Source: Heterohyrax brucei
Taxonomy: Eukaryota > Chordata > Mammalia > Hyracoidea > Procaviidae
Length of the DNA: 64,000 nucleotides
Direction: 5' to 3'
Assembly (NCBI GenBank): GCA_028571685.1
Contig: CM053143.1
Span: forward strand, 4,641,501-4,705,500
Under the pieces are notes generated by a model. It was given only the letters and a program-made list of their open reading frames with translations, did not search any database and had not been told where the DNA came from. Every line of letters begins with the position of its first letter. The stretch's first letter is position 1. Below are positions 36,850 to 48,423 of this stretch, one piece after another. The position numbers and the translations under genes are program-made.

Positions 36850-37900
36850 GTGAACTTGCCACTGTGTGCTTTTGTTGGCAGCACTGTACAAACAATATGC
36901 TAACAGTCATAACTTTTGTATACCAGTGTCTCACAGTTGTGTATGTGACATGCTGTCCCAAGTTTATGGAAATAACTCCATTAAGAAAGCAGTAGTGTAC
37001 AGATGCATTAAATGCTTTTCTGAGGGGAAAGTATCACTGATGAAGAGAGATCTGGGCGGCCAGTAGTGAGCAGAATTGATGAAAACATTGCAAAAATTCT
37101 AAGAATTGTGCATCAAAATCATAAACTGACTGTAAGAAGGATAGCTGACCAATTAAACACCAACAGGGATGCAGTTAGGAAAAATCTTAACTGAAAATCT
37201 TGGCATGAGAAAAATGTATACAAAAATGGTCCTGAAGGAGCTCATGAATGAATAAAAGCAAAGGGGAGTCAAAGTGTGCCAAGACTTTTTGGAGACACAA
37301 GAAAGTGTTTTGAGCTGTGTTATTACTGGTGATGAAACACGGGTGTACCAATACACCGTGAAACAAGGCATCTTAGTGCACAATGGAAATCAGCCAATTC
37401 TCCAAGACCAAAAATGTTTCTTCAGTCCAAATCAAGAGTCAAAATAATGTTACTAACCCTTTTTTCATAGTGAAGGGATTGTTCATTATGAATTTGTACC
37501 AGCTGGGCAAACAGTTAACCAAGTTTACTATTTGGAAGTGCTGAAAAGGCTGCAGGAAAAAGTTAAATAAAAATGGCCCGAAATGTTTGCCAACAACTCA
37601 TGGGTGTTGCATCACAACAATGCGCCAGCTCACACAGCACTGTCTCTGAGGGAGTTTTCAGCCAGTAAACAAATAACTGTTTTGGAACACCCTCCCTACT
37701 TAACTAATCTGGCCTCCAATGACTTTTTCTTTACCCAAAGATAAAGGAAATATTGAAAGGAAATGTGGACTAGGCACTGGCATTGGTGCATAGTTTCCCA
37801 AATGGAATACCTTGAAGGTGACCACAGTGATATTCAGCAATGGGGTATCTAATACTTTTTCTAGTATGAGTTAACTAAATTAATTGTCAGATCTCATATT
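36850..37900 (+). mobile_element. mariner-family DNA transposon, dead
   Basis: Tc1/mariner elements move by cut and paste using a DDE/D transposase. From N to C: helix-turn-helix region LSQVYGNNSIKKAVVYRCIKCFSEGKVSLM (36950-37045), ENIAKILRIVHQNHKLTVRRIADQLN (about 37085-37160), ITGDET (first catalytic Asp, 37331-37333), NNAPAHTALSLREF (about 37616-37660) and NLASNDFFF (third Asp, 37721-37723). The second catalytic position is Asn (37616-37618). There are 34 residues between the second and third positions, the mariner D34D spacing. Stops (for example at 37064) and frameshifts break it. I could not fix the terminal inverted repeats, so the ends are approximate. Confidence 0.85.
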
Positions 37901-38057
37901 GTATTGAAATATCTATCTCCACTCATAGGCATAATTCCATGAAAGTGTGGTCCCTACCACCGTCTTATGAAAGAGGGAAAATCTCATTCAAAGATGTGAG
38001 TGGATGATGGAAATGAATTGTTGAGGAGTATGTGGCCCTAAATGACAATAAAACTGA
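37901..38057. other. No recognised feature
   Basis: Short unassigned stretch between the mariner and an AfroSINE. Confidence 0.4.
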
Positions 38058-38221
38058 AAACCAAACCTACTGCCACTGAGTTGATTCTCACTCACAGAGA
38101 CCCTGTAGACAGAGTAGAATTGCCCCATGGAGTTCTCAAGGAGAACCTGGCAGATCTGAACTGCCAATCTTTCGGTTACAGAAAAGGCAGCACTTAACCC
38201 ACTAAGCCACCAGGACTTCCA
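38058..38221 (-). repeat. AfroSINE, full-length
   Basis: Tail 'actgagttgattctcactca' and head 'cttaacccactaagccacca' in minus orientation, with 'gatctgaactgccaatc' as the B-box side. Confidence 0.88.
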
Positions 38222-38269
38222 AAGGACAACAGCAAGGTGAAATGTTGCTTCTGGGTGAAGTCAATAAAG

Positions 38270-39200
38270 GAACATCTGTTGGCTGCTTTTTGTGGAGAGA
38301 GAAGTCCCATACGATTTTTATATACATTGAACACTAGGCAACAGTGAATGATGTGGCTGGCTGGCTGACCAGAGGTTGGAAAGTATCAAAAGTGAAAGCT
38401 AGGTCTGAGGGAGGGGTATGTGAATAAGCCTATAAAAGTGGCAGTGAGAATAAAGATATGTGTGTCCAATATCCTACTAAAGAGCCTTCATCATAGATAA
38501 GACTCACAGACCCAGAGAAGGGATGACTTGTCCTGCGATCATCGGTGAGTATCTCTCTTCAGCAATCCCACTTCTTGGAAAAAGCGTTATAAATGCAATG
38601 GCCATGATGGCAGAGATGAAGGCTATGCGATGGGATCAACAGCATGGGATCCTTCTCACCACAGGGGAGTTACGTGCTGCCACTACTGAATGCCAACTTA
38701 GTAATAGTAGATACTGACAGTGAGCTCTCAATAGAGCAAAATATCGAATAGCCACTTGGGAGCAAGCAAATAATATTGAATCTCTCTTACCCTGAAAGAA
38801 GCGGTGACTCACCTTTATCGGAATTAATATTTACTTTGGGTAAAACGAAAAAAGAAAAAAGAAATTGCCATCAAGTCAATCTTGACTCATAGTGACCCTA
38901 CAGGACAGAGTAGAACCGTCCTGTAGAGTTTCTAACTGCGTCTAGTGGATTTGAACTGCCTACCTTTTGATTAGCACTGGTAGCAATTAAAGGTCTATAT
39001 TTCCTGGCTGCAGGTCATTGCCAGGTCTGCTATTACAAAGTCCTTGATGTGTGAGCTCACACACAATGCCTTAGACCAAGGGAATCATTTTATGGAAAAA
39101 CAGCAACTGCATGGGTGTTACATTATACTGTATACTACATTACCAGAAAAAGCTGGAGTCAGCCAACTATAACTGGTGTGTTTAGATGTTTTTGACTGGG
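38270..39200 (+). pseudogene. ERVL-type pol relic (RNase H end and integrase)
   Basis: This is an old endogenous retrovirus fragment. A frame at 38523-38717 includes MRWDQQHGILLTTGELRAATTECQ, which fits the integrase N-terminal region of ERVL pol. The stretch 38736-38850 follows the integrase core in nucleotide order. After an AfroSINE (38861-38992), the core resumes and reads DQGNHF at 39074-39091, the motif around the second integrase catalytic Asp, then LPEKAG. No LTR, gag or env is seen, and many shifts make it non-functional. Upstream 38270-38480 resembles the RNase H to integrase link, less surely. Confidence 0.7.
38861..38992 (-). repeat. AfroSINE inserted in the ERVL pol relic
   Basis: 'caagtcaatcttgactcata' starts the reversed tail and 'gatttgaactgcctacc' is the B-box side; the head is degraded. 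ERVL sequence is collinear on either side. Confidence 0.85.
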
Positions 39201-39439
39201 AGATCAGCAAGAACAAGAACAACAAGAAGTTATTACACTGAGAGATAATTAACCCTTATCATCACAGGTAATTTAGAAATATTGCTGATGAAGCAGGCAG
39301 ACAGAAATGTATCCAAAATCCACTCTCTATTTCTTAGTATTCCTGTGCCTCATTATAGTAAATGGCAATTGTATTCATTCATCTTTACTTAAGAAGTGCA
39401 AGATTATTAACAATGTTGGCAGTTGAAATGTATCAGCCA

Positions 39440-39531
39440 CTCTTTGGAAACCTTTAGGGCAATTCTACTCTGTCCTATAAGGCCACTATGAGTCAGAAAT
39501 GACATGACACCAATGGTTTTTTTTTTTTTCC
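39440..39531 (+). repeat. AfroSINE 3' half
   Basis: 'ctttggaaacctttagggca' through 'ccactatgagtcagaaatga' and a T run; the head is missing. Confidence 0.85.
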
Positions 39532-39794
39532 TTCATACAGTTACATAACTCTCCAAAAAGTTGTAGCAGAATCTAGATTCTATGGACCACAGTAGTGGCC
39601 AATTCCATTTTCAATATTTATTTTACCTTTCTCTCCTTCTTGTTTTAATTTCCCTATCATTTACTCTTGCTTTGTGAAAACTATTCCTTTGTAAATTACC
39701 TGCACACAAGCCTTTTTCTCAGGGTTTGCTTTCTAAAGGTACCTGTGCTATACAAGCAAGAAACATAAGTTACCCTTGTTTCGATGTATCAAAT

Positions 39795-39905
39795 TTGAAT
39801 GGCAATAGTAATGCCTATCTCATCTGGTTTCCATAAACATTTGATGAGTTACAATTTGTAAACTACTTAGAACAGCACCCGACACATAATAAGCATTCTG
39901 GGACA
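39795..39905 (+). repeat. MIR SINE 3' part
   Basis: 'atgcctatctcatctggttt', 'ttgatgagttacaatttg', 'cttagaacagcacccgacac' and 'ataataagcattc' follow MIR 3' order. Confidence 0.75.
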
Positions 39906-40176
39906 GAATTTTAAAGTATTAGACAAGGGTGTTCTCACATATGACTAAAGCTACTGCTCACAGTCTATTATAAAAATATCACAAGTCCTGTGTACTTTGA
40001 TGAAGCAAATAAATAAAAAGAATGAATGGATGACTGACATGTTTAGGCTTGAATTACAAATTTAGCACTCACCTGTTGGGACTTTGTGAAAGTGTTTCTC
40101 TAAATATCATCTTACTCCTTGTGAAATGAAGATAATTATTTCCTTAATTAACTATTACAAGGTTACAGAAAAAAAA

Positions 40177-40330
40177 CAAGCCTATTGCTGTTATGTTGAT
40201 TCCAAATCATTTCAGTATTATGAGACAAAGAAGAGCTGTCCCGTCAAGTTTCAAAGGAGTGCCTGAGGAATTCAAACTGCTGACCTTCTGGTTGCCAGAA
40301 ATAGCACTTAACCGCTATGCCACTGGCATG
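40177..40330 (-). repeat. AfroSINE
   Basis: 'aaacaagcctattgctgtta' is the reversed tail and 'cttaaccgctatgccactgg' the head; 'attcaaactgctgacc' is the B-box side. Diverged. Confidence 0.82.
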
Positions 40331-40659
40331 TGATTTATATCAAATACTTTCTGTGGGTCTGTTATTTCACAAATTACAGTAGTTTTAGTAACTGTTAAAG
40401 GGACAAAGCTAGAAAATCTGAAATACTTGAGAAACTAGGTGGTACATACCAAGTAATGTAAATAGGAAATGAAAATTTTCAAAGCAATATATAATTTTCT
40501 TAACCTTTTCTTCGTCTCATTTTTTTTTCCATTTCTAAGCTGTTGCTATTAGTGATATTCAAGGCAATTCACGTAACAAATCTGCGATAATAATGCTAAA
40601 TGTGAGACCGCATGTAAAACAGGGTGGACCAATATTTTTCCATTCTCTGAAATGAATGA

Positions 40660-40835
40660 GCAACCTTGGTGGTGTACTGGTTAAGTGCTATGCCTGCTAA
40701 CCAAAAGGTGGGTAGTTTCAGTCCTCCACGTGCTCCTTGAAAACTCCGAGGGGCAGTTCTACTCTGCCCAGTCATGTTACTGAGTCAGAATCCACTCGAC
40801 AGCAACAAATTTGGTGTATTGTTTTGTTTTGTAGG
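40660..40835 (+). repeat. AfroSINE, full-length
   Basis: Head 'ccttggtggtgtactggtta', middle 'gctaaccaaaaggtgggtag', tail 'ttactgagtcagaatccact' and a GT-rich end. Confidence 0.9.
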
Positions 40836-41528
40836 ATGAATGACTGTTCACTAGAATAATAATAAAATTACTCTGATCAACAATTTGGAAGTGCTGCAAA
40901 TGACAACATCTGAGCAGTATTTAACTAAGCACAATAATCAAGTACGGCCGATAAAAACATAGTTTCTATATTGCCATTGTAAATGATAGAAGATAGAAGA
41001 CAGACAAACAAACAGATAGATAGACAGATTTCTCTCTCTTGATGCTGAGAACAAAATAAAGGAAAGAGACAATATACATAGCATTTAATGACTCTTAATC
41101 CTAAGATTCTCTTCCTTAAAGAGAAAGGAAGGAACACGTCTTGGACATTTCCTCAGGCTGTTGATAATCATCCTGCATCCACATTCCTCCTGTGGAAGAA
41201 CAGTTATGTCACCTAAATATATAGCCTTTCACATATTCTCTAGCCTTCAACAAAGGTGATATTTCCAAGAATAAATGAATCATCTTTTACAGGCAAAATT
41301 TCTTCAAACATTCCATAAAATGACTCCCCTAAATAAGTCTTCTTTTTACTCTCAAAAGTAGAATGTAATACATTATTTTTATCGTGAAGGAAAATATTTT
41401 ATGCTGAATTATATCAATGGACAAAGAATATTTTCTTTTCCAACTCTTAAAGAAGGAAATCTAGGTAAATGTTCAGAGTTTACATGTAAGATATGAGTTG
41501 AAAATGGGGTTGGAATCTAGATGAAAAC

Positions 41529-41732
41529 CCCCCCCAAAAAACAAACCAACTGCCATTGAGTCTAATCTGACTCATGGTGACCCTATAGGACAGATTAGAA
41601 CCACCACGGCTGTTAATCTTTGCAAAAGCAGACTGACCATCTTTCTCCTATAGAGAGGATGGTGGATTTTAACCAAAAACCTTTTGGTTAGAGGTCAATC
41701 ACTGTGCCACCCAGCTTTCTGAAATCTGGGTA
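41529..41732 (-). repeat. AfroSINE, long variant
   Basis: 'gagtctaatctgactcatgg' is the reversed tail; the extra block 'gcaaaagcagactgaccatc' at 41622-41641 marks the long variant; the head is near 41700-41725. It ends against a C run (41528-41535). Confidence 0.85.
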
Positions 41733-44439
41733 TCCCCCCACAAAAAGAAAATCTCGAAGTATTTTTCTAAATATTTTATGTACTTAAAAGTAATGTCAAA
41801 ATAAGTTCCTTTTATTTTCAATTACCTGGGACCATAAGTACTGTCATCTACCATGAAGGCAGCCCTCTTATTCCACTGTTATTCAGAGAACTCAGTACTA
41901 TCCTATTTGTGTATCATAATATCCATGCAAATCTAAGGCTAAAAAAAAGACTTCACACAACAAAGTCATGTAACACCAATTTTATCAATAAACGGATTTG
42001 GAAGAGGTTATTGAATATGTCATTCAAGTACAAAATATTACTTGGAAATCATTCTTACTGTTTAATTGTCCTAAGGGTAAAATGCTGCACTTTCACCAGT
42101 CATAATTTTGAAAGTGATATGTTATTCCAAAGTACATAGTCACTCTTCAGAGAATACTGTAAGTGCATCTGCTATGAATCTGTCACTCAACCTTTCCCTC
42201 CATCACACCCATCTTTTGTTATGCAGAGAGTGAGACACTATGATAGATGAGAAGTGTATTCTTTTATAGCATTTGTCAACCTGACAGCATTTTGAAAAAA
42301 CACCTGTATGAAGTTTTGTTTTGAAGAAATGACATTTTGCTCTCATGGCATCAACATTTCTAAGTGAATCAAAAGAAGATTCAGATTGCTAAGAACACAA
42401 TGAAGGCATCTAATCATGCTTAAAAGTTAAAGCAAGTCTCATAGCTAGATACTGTTCTCTGCTGAATATTGACAGCTTTACTTTAAATTCTAGAGTTTCC
42501 TACAGTTTACTTTAAATTCTAGAGATCCTGGCTCACTTGACCTTACAGGATATAGCAGTCTAATGTGGAATACAGATAACAGATCGGAACAGATCCCTTT
42601 TTCTAAACTACCTGATTGTTTAAGTGTGTTTACAAAGACTGTTTCTTTTCTATCTTACTCAGATTTAAAAGTAAATGAAAATGCTTGATCTAAACTCACA
42701 AACCAAGTTTCTCCTGTTGTCTCAGATAAAGTCTTGATAATCCACCCTCCCCAGTTGTAAAGAGGAAGGTATTCCTTCTCATCTCCCTGATTTTTCACTC
42801 AGCTTTCCACTCACTTTCTGTCTTACAATGCTAAGGATCACTCCTTATTAACTCTCCACCAATATCATAGCTTTTAAATTTGTGTAATATGTTAGCACAG
42901 TGTTTAGAAGGAGAATATGAAATTACTGAATATTCAAGCAAAGAACACACAGGCACAATGATAAATTTCCCTAATTCTATAGCTAAGGAGTTCTACGTGG
43001 AGTTAGGGAAGGCTATAGAATTCTAACAGAGAAGATACAAAAGGAGTATAAAATGTTATTCCTGTCATCAGTGAATTCATATACACTGGAGTAAGAAAAA
43101 AAAAGGAAAAAAAAAACTGGAGAGTGATGGAAATGGTGTTGGCAACTCAAATTATAGAATCATTATTTTCAAAGCCTGGCTGGCTGCCCAATGAGTATAA
43201 AACAAAAAATCATAGAACCGTGGGAAATTCATAGTAATAATCAAGAATGGAATACTACAAACTAAGTCCAAGAAAATAAACATTCTGGTACTTTATGCAA
43301 TCCCTATATAACATCCAAAACAGACATTCATGTACACTTACACACACACCATCTCAGAAACTGTGTGGCACCACAATGAGAGGTCCCACGTAGTCATTTG
43401 AATTTGAAAAAGATTTGGATAATGGAATAGACACTCTGAGGATGGTAAAACAAGCAAACAACAACAATAAAAACCAGTAGAGTAGAAGATTTTACATGTT
43501 ACACAAGATTTCAGCAGGAGCAAAATAAGTGCCAAATGTTGACACTTTCCACTGTTGCTTATAAAAATGTGACAATATTTAAAGGCCCAAAGTTACTCTT
43601 CTCATAACAACAGGTAGATTAAGTCATAGTAGGAAATATTTCTCAGAATCTTAGAAGGAAGAATAATCAATTGAGATTTTACCATATTCTTAAACTACAA
43701 AAAACAAGACTAACGCAGTATTCTAATCATAGTTCAGAGGAAAGATAATTACTACTACACCACTTTGGAATTACTTGAAGATAAAGGAAAATACACTTAT
43801 AAGGTATAAAAGAGAAGTGCTGGTCATCATGAGTACGGGCAAATCAAAAGCGTAACACTGCAACAAGATATAGGAAATAAAGGCTACAGTGCACAAAAAG
43901 AAAAGAAGGAAATAATTGAAACTAATGGAAAAAATAAAGGAAAGAAGGAAGAAACATAAAAAGAAAAATCAAAACAAAGAGCTAACTTTGGAAGAAAACA
44001 TAATGGAGTGATCAGAGGAAAATTCTCCCAAATGCTTATGATTTTGAAAGACATAATTAAAACACCAGTTCAAAATTATAAGACTGTAATGATAAAATAA
44101 ATTATTATTATCTGAAAAGGATAATTGAAGATATTAAATCATGATCATAAAAGCCCAATGAAAGATTATATCGCAGTTCCAAAACAGTACAAACACAACT
44201 GAAAATCTAATCACTGACTAAAAAGAAGGATCTGTGCTAATCAAACAGAAAGATAAAAACTACAACAATTAGTGAGTCCGTAGCTTTTATCCCATTTAAC
44301 AAGAGGTTCCAAACATTTGATAAAAGATAAGAAATACTGAGCGCGTTTGAAAATTCACTATACACTTGGATTTCCAAATTTGCATGTACATTAATTTCCA
44401 AAATAAAAGGCTTTGCTAACCTTCCTTGTCTTCTGCATC
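41733..44439. other. Unique-looking DNA, no gene recognised
   Basis: The longest stretch without an identified lineage-specific repeat (about 2.7 kb). I see a short direct repeat ('tttactttaaattctagag') at about 42479-42526 and an A-rich run near 43098-43122. No exon or RNA gene is supportable. Conserved non-coding sequence here cannot be judged by eye. Confidence 0.45.
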
Positions 44440-44548
44440 CTTACAACAGGCTAGATTTATATTGTTCTGTTTCAATTTAACAGAAAGATAAACTGAAACT
44501 GAATGAGATTAACTTGCTTGCTCAATTTCAAATTTCTAGGAAATGAAG
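44440..44548 (+). repeat. MIR SINE fragment
   Basis: 'tttaacagaaagataaactg' followed by 'aaactgaatgagattaactt' and 'gcttgctcaatttcaaat' fits the MIR core in order. Confidence 0.55.
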
Positions 44549-44598
44549 TCTTCATAAGTCAGAATAGACTCTATGGCAGTGTGTTTTGTTTGTTTTTA
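44549..44598 (+). repeat. AfroSINE tail fragment
   Basis: 'cataagtcagaatagactct' then 'atggcagtgtgttttgtttg'. Confidence 0.7.
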
Positions 44599-44720
44599 GT
44601 AGGAAGTGGGGAGACAGGATTATAGCTCAGATGTTTTTGAACTGTAGCCCTGTGGTCCCTCCCATATTGGTTTGGAGGTGTCTTATTAAAAGAAAGAGCC
44701 AAAGCCAACAAATACATATA

Positions 44721-44868
44721 TAGGCATTGAGGCAATTATGACTCATAATGGCCCTACAGGACAGAACAAAACTGACCCATAGAATTTCAAAGGAGTGGTT
44801 GGTAGATTCTAACTGGCAACCATTCAGTTGGCAGCTGAACTCTTAACCACTGCACTGCCAGAGCTGCT
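44721..44868 (-). repeat. AfroSINE, full-length
   Basis: 'gaggcaattatgactcataa' is the reversed tail and 'cttaaccactgcactgccag' the head. Confidence 0.88.
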
Positions 44869-45944
44869 AAGAAAGAATAGTGGTGTAATAACAGTAACTA
44901 CTAAACTTTGGAAAAAAAGGATTAGAGCATGGTCGTTTTTCTATCACTTAAAAATGCTCCACATAAATTATTATTTGTCAAGATCACAAGTAACTTCATA
45001 TTTCTTACTTCTAATGAATACACCCTCAACGGAATAACAGACAATAAATCAAAATGGATGAAATGCGGCAGCAGGTTCTATGGGAACCGATTATAAATAA
45101 AAAGACTTATTACAGCTGTGACTGCTTATAAAGTACATCAGAGCAATAACATCCAACAGTGAATCACAGGTGTACACAGTTTCCACTAACACTTAGCATA
45201 ATTTACATTCAGAATGTAATTGAAACTTATTTATAGGAAAATTCAGGTCTGAGAATCTCCCACCCAAATAACGGTAGAGGAAACTGCAGCACAAGGTTGA
45301 AATTTCTACTTTGCCTTGCTTTCTGTTTTGCAACAAGTCACTTTTTTTATTTTCCTTACGCTATATCTCTCTATCCATTACAAACTTAACCTGGTGTGTT
45401 CTCTAATATATTAAAGTTTCTTATACTGGCCTTCCTCCTTTAAAAGCGTTTCCATTTGACTTCTTACATTCTCCTAATTTAAACAAACTAATAGATCTTC
45501 TATCTTTTCCTTCCTGAATTTTACAATTTAGTTTCATTAACATGACCAACTTGCACATTTAATTATAATTCTTTCTTTTCTCTTCTTGAGTCAGCCTTTG
45601 AAATCTTTTACTTAGCTCTTTCTTCCACTCCCTTTACCTACTCTACATTCAAGAGTAAGTTTAAGAGTCTCTTAAGACCTCCTTTTTTTTCCCTTTCTTT
45701 TCTGTGTTGTTAATGATCTTTTGCTTCATTTCTGAATGATATTCTTGATGTTATCCCACAGTTTGTTTGTTCTTTGTTCATAAGTATTCAAGGCATTGAA
45801 TTTATTGATGAAATAGCCTCTAAATTCAGGTGGGATGTACATAAGTACACATTTTAGCTCTCATGGAAGACCACATTTCATATTTCTTAAGCTGAAAGAG
45901 CTGAAGAAAAACTTCAAGCTTCAAACTGAAATATTTAAAGGATT
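44869..45944. other. No recognised feature
   Basis: About 1.1 kb, pyrimidine-rich around 45300-45720. No repeat family assigned with confidence. Confidence 0.4.
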
Positions 45945-46225
45945 CTGTGGGCAAAATTCCTTATGCATCTGTAAGTGTGTCATACTCTGGACAGCTTGTC
46001 TGTAGCTGTGATGCTGAAATTATGCCACTAGTATTCAAATACCAGCAGGATCCACCCTTGGCTGACAGGTTTCAGCTGAGCTTCCAGACTAAGACAAAAT
46101 ATGAAGAAAGGCACACCATTCTACTTCTGAAAATAATTAGATAGTGAAAATTTTAGGAATAGGAGTGCAACATTATCTGATACAGTGCTGGAATATGAGC
46201 TCCCTCAAAATGGAAGATACTCAAA
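45945..46225 (+). mobile_element. RTE LINE 5'-terminal fragment
   Basis: 'tgatgctgaaattatgccac', 'caggtttcagctgagcttcc' and 'agactaagacaaaatatgaa' also occur, in order, at 47390-47480. This is the RTE 5' region upstream of the endonuclease. It stops at 'gatactcaaaag' and joins an L1. Confidence 0.75.
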
Positions 46226-46227
46226 AG

Positions 46228-48404
46228 CCTTCTGAGTGGTAGAGAGGAAGTAATACTGTTCTTACTTGCAAATGGTATGATATTATAGATAGAAATCTCT
46301 TAAGACTTCATGAGAGAACTACTGTAACTAATAGAAAGGTTCAGCAGAGTAATAGGATATAAGATAATTATACAAAGATCAGTTGGGTTTCTATACACAA
46401 ATAAAGAGAATAATGAAAAGGAAATCTAAGAAACAATACCATTTATAACAGCCCCTACGAAAATAAAATACTTAGGAATAAGTTTAGTGAGGGATGTAAA
46501 AGACCTACACAAAGAAAAAAAACAAACACTACTGTAAGAATTCATTAAAAAAAAATACATAAATGGAAGAACATACCATATTCTTGGATAGGTAGAATCT
46601 ACACTGTGGAAATGTCACTTTCACCTAAAACAATCTACAAACATAATGCCATCCCAATCCAACTAGCAAAGCATTTTTTAAAGAGATGAAAAAAGTAACC
46701 ATTAACCGCAAAAGCAAGAAAACAGACTTCAGATAAATAAAGCACTAATGAAGAAGAATAAAGGAGGAGGTTTCTCACTACCTGGCCTCAAAACCTACTT
46801 ACTATACAGCTATGGTAGTGAAAACAACATAACATGGGTATAACAGATGCATTGACCACTGGAACTGAATTGAGAGACCAAATGTAAATCCATCCACCTA
46901 CATTCACCAATCTTTGACAAGGGCCCCAAACCAACAAAACAAAGAAAAGAATGTCTTTTTGGAAAATTGTGTTGGCAGAACTGAATATCTATCTGCAAAA
47001 AATGAAACAGGACCCATAACTTACATAGTACAGAAAAACTAACTCAAAATGACATAAATATATTTTTTAAAAAACACTGTTAAGATCACAGAAGAAAAAT
47101 AGGGTCAATGCTAGAAGCTGTAGTATACTGCATTAACATGATACAAGCCATAAATAACAGCACACAAGCTCCAGAAGATAAGCTAGATAACTGAAATCTA
47201 AAATTTAAACACTTATGCTCATCAAAAGACTTTACTAAAAGAATAAAAAGAGAACCTACATACCAGGGTAGAAAATTTGGCTATGCAAATCTGACATGGT
47301 TCTAATTTCTAAAATCTACAGGAAATCCAAACCTCTACAACAAAACTCCAACAAGTCTAAATTTTTTCTACTGAGTGGGCTTGTGTGTTGTCGTGATGTT
47401 GTAAACTATGCCACCAGTATTTAGATACCAGAGGTTCACCCACAGTGGACAGGTTTCAGCTGAGCTTCCAGACTAAGACAGACTAGGAAGAAGGATCCAG
47501 TAGTCTATTTCTGAAAAGAATTAGGCAGTGAAAACCTGATGAATAGCAGAGGAACATTGCCTGATACAATGCCAAAAGATAAGCTCCTCTGGTTAGAGAG
47601 CACTCAAAATATTACTGGGAAAGAGCTGCCTCCTCAAATTAGAGTCAACCTTGATGACATGGATGGAGTCATTTGTTAATGTAACATGACTCAAAATGAG
47701 AGACAGCGGCTACAAACATCCTATAACAATCAGAATGTGTAATACATGAAGTTTGAATGTAGGAAAACTGGAAACCATCCAAAAATGAAATGGAACACAT
47801 AAAGATCACTATTCTAGGCATTAGTAATCTGAAATGTACTGGTATTGATCATTTCAAAATGGACAATCATATGGCCTATTTAGGAATGACAACTTGAAGT
47901 ATGGCATTGTTTTCATCCCCAATAATAATGTTCTAAGATTTATCCTGGAACACAGCGCTGTCAGTGATAGAGCAATATCCATTCATCTACAAGGAAAAGT
48001 AATGGACACAATTATTATTAAAATTTAGTCACATTCATGGAGAAGGATATCATGCTTGTATGGCCAGAAAGAGGAAAATCTCAATGAGATGGACTGACAC
48101 AGTAACTCCAACAATGGCTTCAAGCATAATAACAATTATGAGGTTGATAAAGGACCAGGTCATGTTTCATTCTGTTGTACACAAGGTCACTATGAAACGG
48201 AAGCTACTAGATGGCATCTAACAAAAACAACTACAACAAAAAGAGAAACAATTCGGTAATAAAAATGGACAAAAGATATGAACAGATACTTCACCAGAGA
48301 AGACATTCAAATAAATACATGAAGAAATGCTTGTGATAACTAGCCATTAAAGAGATAGAAATCAAAACCACAACAAGATACCATCTCACTTTCACATTAC
48401 TGGC
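46228..48404 (+). mobile_element. Old L1 ORF2 part, interrupted by an RTE copy
   Basis: ORF2 sequence from the RT region ('aggaagtaatactgttctta', 46248) through 'cagcccctacgaaaataaaa' to 47360. After the RTE insert (47362-48234) it continues at 'ggacaaaagatatgaacaga' to an A run ending near 48421. Frames are short and shifted. Confidence 0.8.
47362..48234 (+). mobile_element. RTE LINE with internal deletion, nested in L1
   Basis: The RTE 5' region (47380-47740) leads into the start of the endonuclease ORF, with LNVGKLETIQK near 47755 and SAVSDRAISIHLQGKVMDTIII near 47960. At about 48035 the sequence jumps from 'gtcacattcatgg' to 'agaaggatatcatgcttgta', the RTE 3' end, and finishes with 'aaggtcactatgaaacggaa' and an (ACAACA)-like tail. 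The endonuclease C-terminal part and the whole RT are missing. L1 ORF2 is collinear across the insertion. Confidence 0.82.
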
Positions 48405-48423
48405 AAAAAAAAAAAAAAAAAGA

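Noticed and set aside
40980-41040. GATA/CAAA-like microsatellite
   Set aside because: Only a few imperfect units; too short to call a microsatellite locus.
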